Source: Zeaxanthinibacter sp. PT1
GTDB taxonomy: Bacteria > Bacteroidota > Bacteroidia > Flavobacteriales > Flavobacteriaceae
DNA length: 64,000 nucleotides
Assembly (NCBI RefSeq): GCF_028464225.1
Contig: NZ_JAQPCN010000001.1
Coordinates: 434,001-498,000, forward strand
Reading direction: 5' to 3'
Part shown: positions 49,675-58,182 of the stretch, piece by piece
Layout of the letters: each line of letters begins with the position of its first letter
How positions within the stretch are numbered: position 1 is the stretch's first letter
Made by a program: the position numbers and the translations under genes
Notes under the pieces: model-generated
What the model saw: only the letters and a program-made list of their open reading frames with translations
Database searches by the model: none
Told to the model about the DNA's origin: nothing

Positions 49675-51357
49675 ATGTGTAATCATCCCAAAAACAACAA
49701 AGAGGCACACGATGCAGAACATAAGAAATGGAGCAGGCGCTCTTTTTTACAGGCTTTAGGTATTGCCGGGTCCGGATCTATGATGTTGGGTAGCAACCTG
49801 CTTTCCGCATCTGCCCCATCCCCACTGACTTCTGCAATTGCCAATGCCGAATCTGATAACATACTGATACTCATCCGCCTCTCCGGCGGGAATGATGGTC
49901 TGAGTACAGTGATCCCGATACAGCAATACGATTTATACGCCAATGCCAGGCCCAATATCTATATCCCCGAAAGCAAGGTACTTAAACTGACTGACGATTT
50001 TGGGATCCCCACCTATATGAATTCCCTGGAGTCCATGTGGGGCAACGGCCAATTCAAGGCAGTACATGGGGTTGGATATGAGAATCAAAGCCTTTCCCAC
50101 TTTACAGGATCAGACATCTATGCCAATACAGACCTGACCACCACGGGATTCAGCGGGCTGGATACCGGATGGATGGGTCGCTATTTCGAGAACCTGTACC
50201 CGGATTACCTAATCAATCCTCCTGCATCCCCTGCGGCGATACAGATAGGCAATTTTGGCAGCCTGATCTTTGAAGGGGAAGAGACTAATTACGCCTTTGT
50301 TACCTCGAATATTGATCAACTGGAACAGATCGCTGAAACAGGGGTGCAATACAGCCTGGACCCTTCATTGTTCAACGATTGCATGTACGGGGACCAGCTC
50401 AAATTCCTAAGAGGTGTTGCCAATACTACCTATGAATACTCGGGTCTTATACACGAGGCTTACGAACGTGGTCAGAACCAGGTACAATACCAGGATAATG
50501 GTTTTGCGAGGCAACTGGCATTGCTGGCAAGGCTGATCAAAGGAAACCTGGGCACTAAGGTATATATGATCTCTATGGGCGGTTTTGATACTCATGGAAA
50601 TCAACCCTTGGCCCATGAACGCCTGATGTCTAACCTCTCTATAGCAGTTCATAATTTCTACGAAGACCTGGCTTTTACCCAACAGGATGAAAAGGTGCTT
50701 AGCATGACCTTCTCCGAATTTGGCCGACGTATCTATGAAAATGGTTCTAACGGTACGGATCACGGAAAGGCAGCCCCTACACTCTTTTTTGGGTCGGGCT
50801 TGCAGGGCAGTGCCTTTGTGGGTGAGCACCCCAGCCTGGATGCACCCAATAGCAGGGGAAATCTGGAGTACACCATGGATTTCAGGGACCTTTACGCCAC
50901 TGTTTTGGCTGAATGGCTCTGCGTTCCCATCCCACTGGTAGAGCAGCACCTGCTCGATCATCCTTATGCCCCCGTGAACTTAGGCTTTAATTGCAGCGGT
51001 GTCCAATTCCCGGATATTGCCTATGACGATGATCCGCCTACGCCACCAAGCAGGGACGAGCCTACGGAAGAGGCGGCCAGCCCGGAGATGCTGGATGCTA
51101 TTGTTCACAAGCCTTTTTATCCAAATTCTGCCTCACCGAGAATCTATGTAGAAATGCCCTTTAGTGCACACGTCGATATACAGTTGTATAATATTCTCGG
51201 TCAGAACGTCGGGACCATATACAACGAGTTCATGTTTGAGGGAACAGCAGAGATCGATATCCGGGCACGCATGCCCATGGGCCTGTCTACAGGGAAATAT
51301 ATTTACAGGATACAAGTACAGGACCGGAAAATGTCCAAGTCGGTCCTGATCTCCTAA
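49675..51357 (+). CDS. DUF1501 protein with Tat-like signal and T9SS sorting domain
   Basis: The 560-residue protein begins with a twin-arginine-like signal: SRRSFLQALGIAGSGSMM (RR at about residues 22-23) followed by a hydrophobic stretch. The DUF1501 body (about 60-440) is of the alkaline-phosphatase/sulfatase-like fold, with ILIRLSGGNDGLSTVIP, MISMGGFDTHGNQ and MTFSEFGRRIYENGSNGTDH split around residue 355. A Pro-rich, acidic linker leads to a type A T9SS sorting domain (about 485-560; FYPNSASPRIYVEMPF, then LSTGKYIYRIQVQDRKMSK). It is probably cell-surface or secreted. The combination of Tat and T9SS signals is notable. A terminator follows. Confidence 0.92.
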   Translation: MCNHPKNNKEAHDAEHKKWSRRSFLQALGIAGSGSMMLGSNLLSASAPSPLTSAIANAESDNILILIRLSGGNDGLSTVIPIQQYDLYANARPNIYIPESKVLKLTDDFGIPTYMNSLESMWGNGQFKAVHGVGYENQSLSHFTGSDIYANTDLTTTGFSGLDTGWMGRYFENLYPDYLINPPASPAAIQIGNFGSLIFEGEETNYAFVTSNIDQLEQIAETGVQYSLDPSLFNDCMYGDQLKFLRGVANTTYEYSGLIHEAYERGQNQVQYQDNGFARQLALLARLIKGNLGTKVYMISMGGFDTHGNQPLAHERLMSNLSIAVHNFYEDLAFTQQDEKVLSMTFSEFGRRIYENGSNGTDHGKAAPTLFFGSGLQGSAFVGEHPSLDAPNSRGNLEYTMDFRDLYATVLAEWLCVPIPLVEQHLLDHPYAPVNLGFNCSGVQFPDIAYDDDPPTPPSRDEPTEEAASPEMLDAIVHKPFYPNSASPRIYVEMPFSAHVDIQLYNILGQNVGTIYNEFMFEGTAEIDIRARMPMGLSTGKYIYRIQVQDRKMSKSVLIS

Positions 51358-51403
51358 ACCCTTCCTACTTAACATTACATGCCCCTGTGCTCCGCAAAGG
51401 TTT

Positions 51404-51435
51404 CCCCCAGAACCGCAGCGGGCATGGGGGTTTTT
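51404..51435 (+). terminator. Terminator after the DUF1501 gene
   Basis: CCCCCA (51404-51409) pairs with TGGGGG (51425-51430), with a CCG/CGG inner stem, followed by five T. Confidence 0.8.
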
Positions 51436-51476
51436 AAATTCATCCTTAAGCTTGGTTCAAGGCCTGAAAAATTGGT

Positions 51477-51484
51477 TATTTTTG
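51477..51484 (+). promoter_or_regulatory. metG -7 element
   Basis: TATTTTTG is a perfect match, ending 18 nt before the metG ATG. Confidence 0.65.
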
Positions 51485-51502
51485 TGCCTTAATCGAAAAT
51501 AG

Positions 51503-53584
51503 ATGTCCCAGGAAGCAAAAACTCCAAAAAGATATACCATTACAGCAGCATTACCGTATACCAATGGTCCGATACATATAGGGCATTTGGCCGGGGTGTA
51601 TGTACCCGCTGATATTTACAGCCGGTACCTGCGTTTAAAAGGTCGCGATGTAGCCTTTGTCTGCGGAAGCGACGAACACGGTGTAGCCATCCCCATGAAA
51701 GCCAAAAAGGAAGGTGTTAGTCCACAGCAGCTTATCGATAAGTACCATGGGATCATTGCTAAATCCTTTGAAGATTTCGGTATCTCTTTTGATAATTATT
51801 CCAGGACTTCTGCAGAGGTGCACCACGAGACCGCCTCAGAATTCTTTAATAAACTCTACAAGGAAGGTGATTTCATTGAAGAGACTACGGAACAGCTCTA
51901 TGACGAACAGGCGGGGCAATTCCTAGCCGATCGATTTGTTACCGGTACCTGTCCTAAGTGCGGGAACGAAGAAGCCTATGGAGATCAATGTGAACGATGC
52001 GGATCTTCACTGAATGCCACGGACCTGATTAACCCAAAATCGACTCTCAGTGGTGGCGTTCCTACTTTGAAAAAGACCAGGCACTGGTTTCTACCCTTAG
52101 ACCAGTACGAATCATTCCTGAAAGAATGGATACTGGAATCGCATAAGCACGACTGGAAGCCCAATGTGTATGGCCAATGTAAATCATGGATTGACGAAGG
52201 ATTAAAACCAAGAGCGGTTACCAGGGACCTGGACTGGGGAATCCCGGTTCCTGTAGAAGGTGCAGAAGGAAAAGTTTTATATGTCTGGTTTGATGCCCCC
52301 ATTGGTTACATCTCTGCAACCAAGGAATGGGCTGCACGGGAAGGGAAAAACTGGGAGACCTACTGGAAGGATGAAGACTCCAAGCTTGTACATTTTATTG
52401 GTAAAGACAATATCGTATTTCACTGTATCATCTTCCCTGCCATGCTTAAGGCACACGGGTCATATATTCTACCGGATAACGTGCCCGCCAACGAGTTCCT
52501 GAACCTGGAAGGTCAGAAATTATCGACCAGTAAGAACTGGGCGGTCTGGCTGCATGAATACCTGGAGGAATTCCCGGATATGCAAGATGTACTTCGGTAT
52601 ACCCTTACCGTAAATGCTCCTGAGACAAAGGATAACGATTTTACCTGGAAAGATTTCCAGGCGAGGAATAACAATGAGTTGGTCGCCATTTTCGGGAACT
52701 TCATCAACCGGGTATTGGTACTCAGCCAGAAATATTACCAGGGAGTTGTTCCCAAGCCGGGTACGCTGAGCGAAACAGATAAAGAAGTATTACAAACCCT
52801 GAATACCTTCCCGGTGACCTTGACCGATTCCCTGGAACGTTATCGCTTCAGGGAAGCTTGCCAGGAGTTGATGAATATGGCCCGAAGCGGGAACAAATAC
52901 CTGGCCGATCAAGCCCCTTGGACAGTAATTAAAGAGGATGCAGAGCGCGTAAAAACCATCATGTACGTAGCCCTGCAGGTAGCAGCCGGGTTGGCAGTTC
53001 TCTCTGAGCCATTCTTGCCTTTTACAGCGACTGCATTAAGAAGAATGCTGAATTTTGATAGCCGAGACCCCGGTTCCAATCTATGGGTGGCAGATGCTTC
53101 TCCTAAGGAATTGCTCCCTCCCGGCCACCAACTGGGTAGCCCTGAATTGCTTTTCAGAAAGATCGAGGACAAGGAGATACAGGAACAAGTAGATAAACTG
53201 GAAACGACCAGGAAAAAGAACGAAACCGAAGAAACAGAAGTGATACCAGAAAAAGACACCATTCAGTTTGAAGACTTCTCAGCACTGGATCTCCGCGTAG
53301 GAACCATCCTGGAAGCTGAGAAAATGCCTAAAACAAAAAAGTTACTTGTACTGAAAGTAGATACCGGTATAGACACCAGGACAATTGTTTCCGGAATTTC
53401 GGAGAGTTTTGCCCCTGAAGACATCATCGGGAAACAAGTGACTGTTTTGGTTAACCTTGCCGCTAGAAAATTACGGGGTGTTGAGAGCCAGGGAATGATC
53501 CTGATGACAGAAAATCAAGAAGGCAAGTTGGTGTTTGTCTCGCCGTCGGAAGCCGGAGTAGGTAACGGGACAACCATAAACTAA
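51503..53584 (+). CDS. metG: Methionyl-tRNA synthetase
   Basis: The 693-residue class I synthetase has the HIGH motif in [12 protein letters not shown] (residues 25-28) and a KMSKS variant in [12 protein letters not shown] (about 340). A zinc knuckle ([18 protein letters not shown], four Cys) lies in between. The C-terminal tRNA-binding OB fold (about 590-693; [18 protein letters not shown]) after a charged linker makes it the dimeric long form. It charges initiator and elongator tRNA-Met. Its TAA overlaps the ATG of the PAP2 gene. Confidence 0.97.
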   Translation: MSQEAKTPKRYTITAALPYTNGPIHIGHLAGVYVPADIYSRYLRLKGRDVAFVCGSDEHGVAIPMKAKKEGVSPQQLIDKYHGIIAKSFEDFGISFDNYSRTSAEVHHETASEFFNKLYKEGDFIEETTEQLYDEQAGQFLADRFVTGTCPKCGNEEAYGDQCERCGSSLNATDLINPKSTLSGGVPTLKKTRHWFLPLDQYESFLKEWILESHKHDWKPNVYGQCKSWIDEGLKPRAVTRDLDWGIPVPVEGAEGKVLYVWFDAPIGYISATKEWAAREGKNWETYWKDEDSKLVHFIGKDNIVFHCIIFPAMLKAHGSYILPDNVPANEFLNLEGQKLSTSKNWAVWLHEYLEEFPDMQDVLRYTLTVNAPETKDNDFTWKDFQARNNNELVAIFGNFINRVLVLSQKYYQGVVPKPGTLSETDKEVLQTLNTFPVTLTDSLERYRFREACQELMNMARSGNKYLADQAPWTVIKEDAERVKTIMYVALQVAAGLAVLSEPFLPFTATALRRMLNFDSRDPGSNLWVADASPKELLPPGHQLGSPELLFRKIEDKEIQEQVDKLETTRKKNETEETEVIPEKDTIQFEDFSALDLRVGTILEAEKMPKTKKLLVLKVDTGIDTRTIVSGISESFAPEDIIGKQVTVLVNLAARKLRGVESQGMILMTENQEGKLVFVSPSEAGVGNGTTIN

Positions 53585-54432
53585 TGGCGAAAATGGCAAA
53601 AATATCCTGGCTACTGATCTTCTTCATGGCCTTTTCATCACTTGGCCTCGCACAGGAGGACACGACCGATGTCAGGGACACGCGCTGGAAGATGCTGACT
53701 TATGATGTCGGCAATGTATTCAGGAGTATCGGGTATGCTTATTCCAGGCCCCTGCATTGGGAGAAGAAGCAACTGCTCACCATGGGAGGCATCACCGCCG
53801 GAACGGGCCTTATATACCTTGTAGACGATGAAACCTCTCGCTTTGTAAGCAACCAAAGGGAAAGCATCCCCAGGCTCGTCAGGGATTACGGGGAATTATA
53901 TGGCAGCCCGGAGAACAACTACCTGCTAACCTCCGGGGTATACCTTGCGGGTTTAATTGCCAAGGACGATAAACTGAGGAGAACAGGTGTATTGCTTATC
54001 GCTTCCGCCAGTGCAGCCGGGGTATTACAGCAGGTCGCGAAATCGCTCGTAGGGCGTGCAAGGCCAATCAGTGGCTTAGGTAAAGACACCTTTGACCCCT
54101 TTAACAGCTCTCGGAATTTTCACTCCTTCCCTTCTGGCCATACCATCCTGGCATTCACCAACGCTTATGCCATTGCAAAGCAATTCAAAAGTCCTTGGGT
54201 TAAGGCGGGATTTTATGCCATTGGCCTGGTTCCCGGTGCAAGTCGACTCTGGGATCAGCAACACTGGTTAAGCGACATCGCCTTCGGGGTAGCACTAAGT
54301 ATTGTGACGGTCGAGTCTATAGATCGATACCTCGACAAACGATATGATAAGAAATATAATGAGCAGGATAAGGAGCTGAGTTGGGACCTGCAGTTCGGTC
54401 CAGGGAATGTAGGGGTGATTATTACATTCTGA
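53584..54432 (+). CDS. PAP2-family membrane phosphatase
   Basis: The 282-residue protein has a signal peptide (WLLIFFMAFSSLGLAQ) and later hydrophobic helices. The acid phosphatase motifs are complete: KSLVGRARP (K-x6-RP), SFPSGHT (PSGH) and SRLWDQQHWLSD (SR-x5-H-x3-D), so it should be an active phosphatase on a lipid phosphate such as undecaprenyl or phosphatidate. The active site is predicted to face the periplasm. The gene overlaps the metG stop (TAATG). The Cys/Lys-rich miniprotein ORF follows 4 bp after its stop. Confidence 0.92.
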   Translation: MAKMAKISWLLIFFMAFSSLGLAQEDTTDVRDTRWKMLTYDVGNVFRSIGYAYSRPLHWEKKQLLTMGGITAGTGLIYLVDDETSRFVSNQRESIPRLVRDYGELYGSPENNYLLTSGVYLAGLIAKDDKLRRTGVLLIASASAAGVLQQVAKSLVGRARPISGLGKDTFDPFNSSRNFHSFPSGHTILAFTNAYAIAKQFKSPWVKAGFYAIGLVPGASRLWDQQHWLSDIAFGVALSIVTVESIDRYLDKRYDKKYNEQDKELSWDLQFGPGNVGVIITF

Positions 54433-54436
54433 CCGG

Positions 54437-54541
54437 ATGATTAAAATAAAACCAAAGAAGCTCAAGAAAAAATGCTGCGAAAAGTACAAGAAATCGGAAA
54501 AGAAGAGATGTAAGCGCTGTCCGTGTTTTGATCTCACATAA
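54437..54541 (+). CDS. Cys/Lys-rich miniprotein (34 aa), unrecognised
   Basis: An ATG at 54437, 4 bp after the PAP2 stop, opens a 34-codon frame ending TAA at 54539-54541, directly before a terminator. The product MIKIKPKKLKKKCCEKYKKS then EKKRCKRCPCF is about 40% Lys/Arg with five Cys in C-C and C-x2-C-x-C arrangement. A small metal- or nucleic-acid-binding peptide is plausible. Support is the tight fit between the previous stop and the terminator and non-random composition; I know of no family for it. Confidence 0.6.
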   Translation: MIKIKPKKLKKKCCEKYKKSEKKRCKRCPCFDLT

Positions 54542-54542
54542 A

Positions 54543-54573
54543 AAAATCGCCTCTTCGGGCGATTTTGTTTTTT
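54543..54573. terminator. Bidirectional terminator
   Basis: AAAATCGCC (54543-54551) pairs with GGCGATTTT (54558-54566) around a six-base loop. A T-rich run follows on the plus strand (GTTTTTTG) and, read on the minus strand, TTTTTTAT. It ends both the PAP2/miniprotein transcript and the secreted-paralog gene. Confidence 0.9.
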
Positions 54574-54574
54574 G

Positions 54575-55021
54575 TTAAAGTCCGATCCGGACACTGGGTG
54601 TCCCTATCCGGATGCCCGTATTAACCCTGGTTCTAGATGGCCTGTCGTAAGAGCGGTAGTACCCATGGTAATAAAAGGTGGCATGGCTGTAGTAATGGGA
54701 ACCGTGATGGCAGTGATGATCACAGTATGCGTAATGCTCTTTATAAGCATCCCGTTTACCTTTCATATAGGCGCGATGTGCTTTACGGTCCCGTGCTTTT
54801 AATTCCTTTTCATACGCTTCCTGGTCTTCCCAGAAATCGGCCTCGTCAGCCTCTTCTTTGGTAGTAAGGTTCTGCTCGTAAAGTGCATCTTCCCTTCCTC
54901 GTTCTTCGTAATACGATATACGATCCTCTTCTGTTTGTTCCTGTGCCATGATCGGGGCCTGGTATCCTATTAGAAGAAGTGCGAGCGGCAGAAGATTTTT
55001 TAAATTGATGATCTTATTCAT
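54575..55021 (-). CDS. Secreted His/Tyr-rich protein, tandem paralog A
   Basis: The 148-residue product from the ATG at 55021 has a signal peptide (LLPLALLLIGYQAPIMAQ). The mature part is acidic and Tyr/His-rich, with DFWEDQEAYEKELKARDRKA, AYMKGKRDAYKE and CDHHCHHGSHYYSHATFYYH (two Cys, several His). It shares the pattern D-x-W-x-DQ...K-x...Y-M-x-GKR-x-AY...C-x3-C-x-HG-x2-Y with the next gene. It is probably periplasmic or outer-membrane; the His/Cys cluster could bind metal. I recognise no family. The earlier frame start is rejected because the signal peptide begins at 55021. Confidence 0.75.
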   Translation of the reverse strand: MNKIINLKNLLPLALLLIGYQAPIMAQEQTEEDRISYYEERGREDALYEQNLTTKEEADEADFWEDQEAYEKELKARDRKAHRAYMKGKRDAYKEHYAYCDHHCHHGSHYYSHATFYYHGYYRSYDRPSRTRVNTGIRIGTPSVRIGL

Positions 55022-55143
55022 GTTCTTAATTTTTTTAGATTCTGATGTATTAAGAACAATCATAAGGCCTAAAACCCTACTGTAATTTTTTATCTAAAAT
55101 GTAAGTGCTTGGTAATTAAAGTAGTGAAGCGATCTAATATGGC

Positions 55144-55617
55144 TTAGCGGCGTTCGTGTCCAGTGGCTACTGCCGGGGTCTTTCCTTTTCCGCTAACTGC
55201 GTCGGCAAGGTTCTCCCCTCCTTCGCTGTACTGTATATAAAAATCAGACTGTATATTGTAGATCCTGCCGTGTTCACAGGCATCTGTACACTGGGTTTGC
55301 TGGTAATCATATGCCAGTCTTTTACCAGTCATATATACGTGGTAACTTATTGGGTTTTCTGCCTTAAGATCATTTTCGAAATTGCGCTGATCTACCCAGA
55401 AATCCCTCTCATCCTCCTCGTGCTTCCAATTCAGTTGGTGTTCCAGCGCTGCATCTGCAGCTGCGCGTTCCCGGTAGAATTCCTCTGTAGGAGCTTCGTC
55501 AGGAGTTGCCTGCGCATCCATGTTAGCCGGTGCAACCATAAACACAATAAATAGCAACCAGGCTCCGAGGTGAAGGGATTGGAATTTATTGGTCATATGG
55601 GATACGCGGTAATTCAT
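55144..55617 (-). CDS. Secreted protein, tandem paralog B
   Basis: The 157-residue product has a signal peptide (LLFIVFMVAPANMDAQ) and a region aligning with paralog A: RDFWVDQRNFENDLKAENPI, VYMTGKRLAYDY, then QCTDACEHGRIYN. The two Cys and the HG are conserved but the His/Tyr cluster of A is not. It lies 120 bp upstream of A on the same strand; an operon is likely. ATG at 55617 or at 55596 are both possible starts. Confidence 0.75.
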   Translation of the reverse strand: MNYRVSHMTNKFQSLHLGAWLLFIVFMVAPANMDAQATPDEAPTEEFYRERAAADAALEHQLNWKHEEDERDFWVDQRNFENDLKAENPISYHVYMTGKRLAYDYQQTQCTDACEHGRIYNIQSDFYIQYSEGGENLADAVSGKGKTPAVATGHERR

Positions 55618-56017
55618 GATGGCAAAAGATGTCTATATAAGTTACAAAAAATCAGTGATTTATACTTGCAAATCAGGCTAAATGTCACTGTTGCCTGTTA
55701 AATTACACCATCGTACAAGAATCTGTAATTTGAACTGTTTTTCCGGGAATTGAACGATCATCCTGTTGGAGATAGGCCTTCCGGAAGAAGCGGGGGATTT
55801 CTCCTGACCTGCACTACAAAAATACGGGGACAGTCATCAAAAAGTGTGCTATATAAAATAGCTTCTTGGCCCATACCCCCGTAGCGACATCAGATTGCGT
55901 TAAAATACTGTTAAGCCCTATAATCATTAGCTTCAGAGGCTAATCATCCACTGATAATTTTGTTGTTTTATCAAATAAAAAGAGGACTCCCAAGGGAACC
56001 CTCTTTTGAGATGCAAA
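55618..56017. other. 400-bp gene-free region
   Basis: Between paralog B and ssb I find no convincing gene. It holds a possible promoter for paralog B, a 6-bp hairpin (55926-55931 with 55939-55944) and the ssb terminator (55978-56007). A 38-codon minus-strand frame (55758-55874) was examined and rejected. Composition is unremarkable. Confidence 0.6.
55977..56008 (-). terminator. ssb terminator
   Basis: AAAAGAGG (55978-55985) pairs with CCTCTTTT (56000-56007). On the minus strand it is followed by TTTATTTG, about 10 bp past the ssb stop. Confidence 0.75.
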
Positions 56018-56356
56018 TTATGCTTTCCCGAGCATTAACAGTTCACTGCATCGCACTTCGGTGACATACCTTTTGACTCCTTCCTTGGTTTCGTAAGTGC
56101 GGTGCATCAGCTTACCTTGTACAGCAACTTCACTCCCCTTATGAAGGTAATTTTCCACTATTTCTGCGGTCTTTCCCCAGGCCAACACCTGGTGCCATTG
56201 TGTATCCGTCACCTTCTCTCCTTTCCCATTCTTGTAAGACTCATTCGTGGCTACTGAAAATTTAGCCAGTTTACTTCCATTTTCCAGGGCTACGATCTCA
56301 GGATCCTGCCCCAGGTTACCAATCAATACTACCTTGTTTCTCAATGCGTTCATCAT
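56018..56356 (-). CDS. ssb: Single-stranded DNA-binding protein, short form
   Basis: The 112-residue product is a complete OB-fold SSB: LRNKVVLIGNLGQDPEIVAL, KLAKFSVATNES, TQWHQVLAWGKTAEIVENYL and GSEVAVQGKLMHRTYE. It ends at LLMLGKA, without the acidic C-terminal tail (typically ending DDDLPF) used by replicative SSB to recruit partners. It is therefore likely a secondary SSB, for recombination or uptake, or a single-domain Bacteroidota type. It stands alone, with a terminator downstream. Start at 56356 or the adjacent ATG at 56353. Confidence 0.92.
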   Translation of the reverse strand: MMNALRNKVVLIGNLGQDPEIVALENGSKLAKFSVATNESYKNGKGEKVTDTQWHQVLAWGKTAEIVENYLHKGSEVAVQGKLMHRTYETKEGVKRYVTEVRCSELLMLGKA

Positions 56357-56583
56357 CTCATTTTTATTAAATTAAACTTCAGCTGTTTCCGCCAGGACCT
56401 TCCCGACAATGCAAACCTAAGGCGATGATTTCCCTGCATTTGCATAAGACACATTTACTTACGTCTGTATACGTTTAGAAATAATTGAAAATGTTTAACG
56501 CCTGCTATAATAGGCTACTACTCAATATCCTTATATTTTACCCGGGTTTAATTTTTAACTTTGAGCTCAATTAATTTTTGCTA

Positions 56584-57156
56584 ATGAAACAGGAGCTGAT
56601 CGCTGAAAAACACTTTGCCGGTGAAAATTTCCGGGAAGCAAGACTGCCCAAGGCAGAATATGAGCTATGTACCTTTGATAATTGTGATTTCTCTTCGGGC
56701 TACCTGGACAATGCCCGTTTCCTGGAATGTACCTTTATCGATTGTGACCTTAGCAATGCTAACCTCAGCTATTCCCAATTCCAGGAAGCTAATTTTGTAC
56801 GCTGTAAGATGATGGGGTTGCAGTTCCAGGATTCCGACCCCTTCCTGCTAAGGATTTCTTTTGAAGACTGTGCCCTACGTATGTCCTCGTTCTACGGCCT
56901 AAACCTGAAAGGATGGATTTTTAATCGTTGTAAACTAATAGGCGCTGATTTCACAGAAGCAGATCTTAGCTCGGTAAAATTTGACCAATGCAACCTGGAT
57001 AAAGCTCTTTTTGAGCAGACCGTATTACATCACACCAATTTTGAGACTGCGATCAATTACAGGCTGGATCCCGCACGCAACAAGCTAAAAAAAACGAAAT
57101 TTTCTCGTGATGGACTTCCCGGCCTACTGCATGTTTATGACATTGTAGTCGTTTAA
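56584..57156 (+). CDS. Pentapeptide-repeat protein
   Basis: The 190-residue product has tandem A(D/N)LXX-type pentapeptides, visible as CDFSSGYLDNARFLECTFID, CDLSNANLSYSQFQEANFVR and ADFTEADLSSVKFDQCNLDK. They predict a right-handed quadrilateral beta-helix, the fold of Qnr and MfpA gyrase-protecting proteins. Many such proteins have unrelated roles; a loop-containing Qnr-type structure is not obvious. The ATG at 56584 is preferred to a TTG two codons earlier. Followed after 9 bp by the zinc-ribbon gene. Confidence 0.9.
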   Translation: MKQELIAEKHFAGENFREARLPKAEYELCTFDNCDFSSGYLDNARFLECTFIDCDLSNANLSYSQFQEANFVRCKMMGLQFQDSDPFLLRISFEDCALRMSSFYGLNLKGWIFNRCKLIGADFTEADLSSVKFDQCNLDKALFEQTVLHHTNFETAINYRLDPARNKLKKTKFSRDGLPGLLHVYDIVVV

Positions 57157-57165
57157 ATTAGTCCT

Positions 57166-57519
57166 ATGACAGGACGAAAATGCAAAGAGTGTTCTACTGC
57201 AATCGCCGGCAGGGCCGACAAGAAATTCTGTTCCGATTACTGCCGAAATGCCTATCATAATCAACTAAACAAGGACTCTAATAACTTGTTGAGGAATATC
57301 AATAACCGCTTGAGGAAAAATTACCGGATACTCGAGAGTTTCTCCCTTAGGGACGGAAAGACCAGGACCACAAAAAATCGGCTCTTGGACAAGGGTTTTG
57401 ATTTTGAATATATCACTAACCTTTACACTACAAAAAAAGGTGCAATCTATTACTTTGTTTACGATCTTGGTTATTTACCACTGGACAATGACTTTTTCAT
57501 GATTGTTAAAAGGGAATAA
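57166..57519 (+). CDS. Zinc-ribbon protein (C-x2-C ... C-x3-C), unrecognised function
   Basis: The 117-residue protein opens with MTGRKCKECSTAIAGRADKK followed by FCSDYCRNAYHN, a four-Cys treble-clef-like zinc site (C6, C9, C22, C26). The remainder is Lys/Arg/Asn-rich with helix LLRNINNRLRKNYRILESF and ends in LGYLPLDNDFFMIVKRE. I associate it with a Bacteroidota protein annotated as hypothetical or DUF2116-like, and a nucleic-acid role is plausible. It lies close behind the pentapeptide gene on the same strand; a hairpin follows. Confidence 0.75.
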   Translation: MTGRKCKECSTAIAGRADKKFCSDYCRNAYHNQLNKDSNNLLRNINNRLRKNYRILESFSLRDGKTRTTKNRLLDKGFDFEYITNLYTTKKGAIYYFVYDLGYLPLDNDFFMIVKRE

Positions 57520-57545
57520 GCGCTTATGAAGCCTAGATAAAATAA

Positions 57546-57567
57546 AACCCGGCACTAGGGCCGGGTT
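57546..57567. terminator. Hairpin between convergent genes
   Basis: AACCCGGC (57546-57553) pairs with GCCGGGTT (57560-57567). Read on the minus strand TTATTTTATC follows, ending the CBS gene; on the plus strand only a weak T tract follows. Confidence 0.75.
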
Positions 57568-57588
57568 ATGTTTAAAACTGAGTCTGTA

Positions 57589-58059
57589 CTATTTCCAATT
57601 GTGAGAATTTAATTTTAATGCAGCAATCACTATATCTTTCCTGCTTATTTGCCCTACGAGCAATCCTTCACGCATCACGGGCAATCTACGCCTGTTGTTT
57701 TTGTGAAATACCCCCGCAGCATCAAATATGCTGATATCGTGTTCAATGGTCTCTACATTCTCAGTCATAAATCGCTCCACGTTCTTATCCAGGATCGGTT
57801 GATTAAAATACCGGCTTTCGGATATCTGCTTCATACAATCGGCTTCAGAAATGATCCCAACAAGGAAGCCATTATCATCGAGAACAGGCCCCCCGGAAAT
57901 ATGATGTTTTGCAAAGAGCTCCATAACCTCCAAAATAGATTGATCCGGCCTGAAGGTAACCAGTTTTGTAGTCATATAGTCAGCTACCAATATGGGGGCG
58001 TCATATTCTTTTTTCGCTTCTGCCTTGGCTCTACGGCCCTGAAAACTTTTGATTCCCAT
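57589..58059 (-). CDS. CBS-domain-pair protein
   Basis: The 156-residue product has a basic N-terminus (MGIKSFQGRRAKAEAKKEY), then two CBS domains (about 25-85, ADYMTTKLVTFRPDQSILEV and ISGGPVLDDNGFLVGIISEA; about 90-150, VERFMTENVETIEHDISIFD and RRLPVMREGLLVGQISRKD). Stand-alone CBS pairs bind adenosyl nucleotides and act as energy or redox sensors; the target is unknown. A TATATTTA element is about 27 nt upstream of the ATG. Confidence 0.92.
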   Translation of the reverse strand: MGIKSFQGRRAKAEAKKEYDAPILVADYMTTKLVTFRPDQSILEVMELFAKHHISGGPVLDDNGFLVGIISEADCMKQISESRYFNQPILDKNVERFMTENVETIEHDISIFDAAGVFHKNNRRRLPVMREGLLVGQISRKDIVIAALKLNSHNWK

Positions 58060-58182
58060 AGTTGTTTGTTTGAAATTCAGTTAATTTTAAATATAGACAA
58101 ATTCTGCGGATAATTTAAATAAAGTCGCCAAACAGCTAAAGACTATCATAATTTTATACATTTATCGAATAATTTGACAAGG

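Noticed and set aside
55758-55874. 38-codon minus-strand frame starting MGQEAILYSTLF
   Set aside because: No hydrophobic, charged or cysteine pattern, no promoter at usual spacing; probably chance in a gene-free region.
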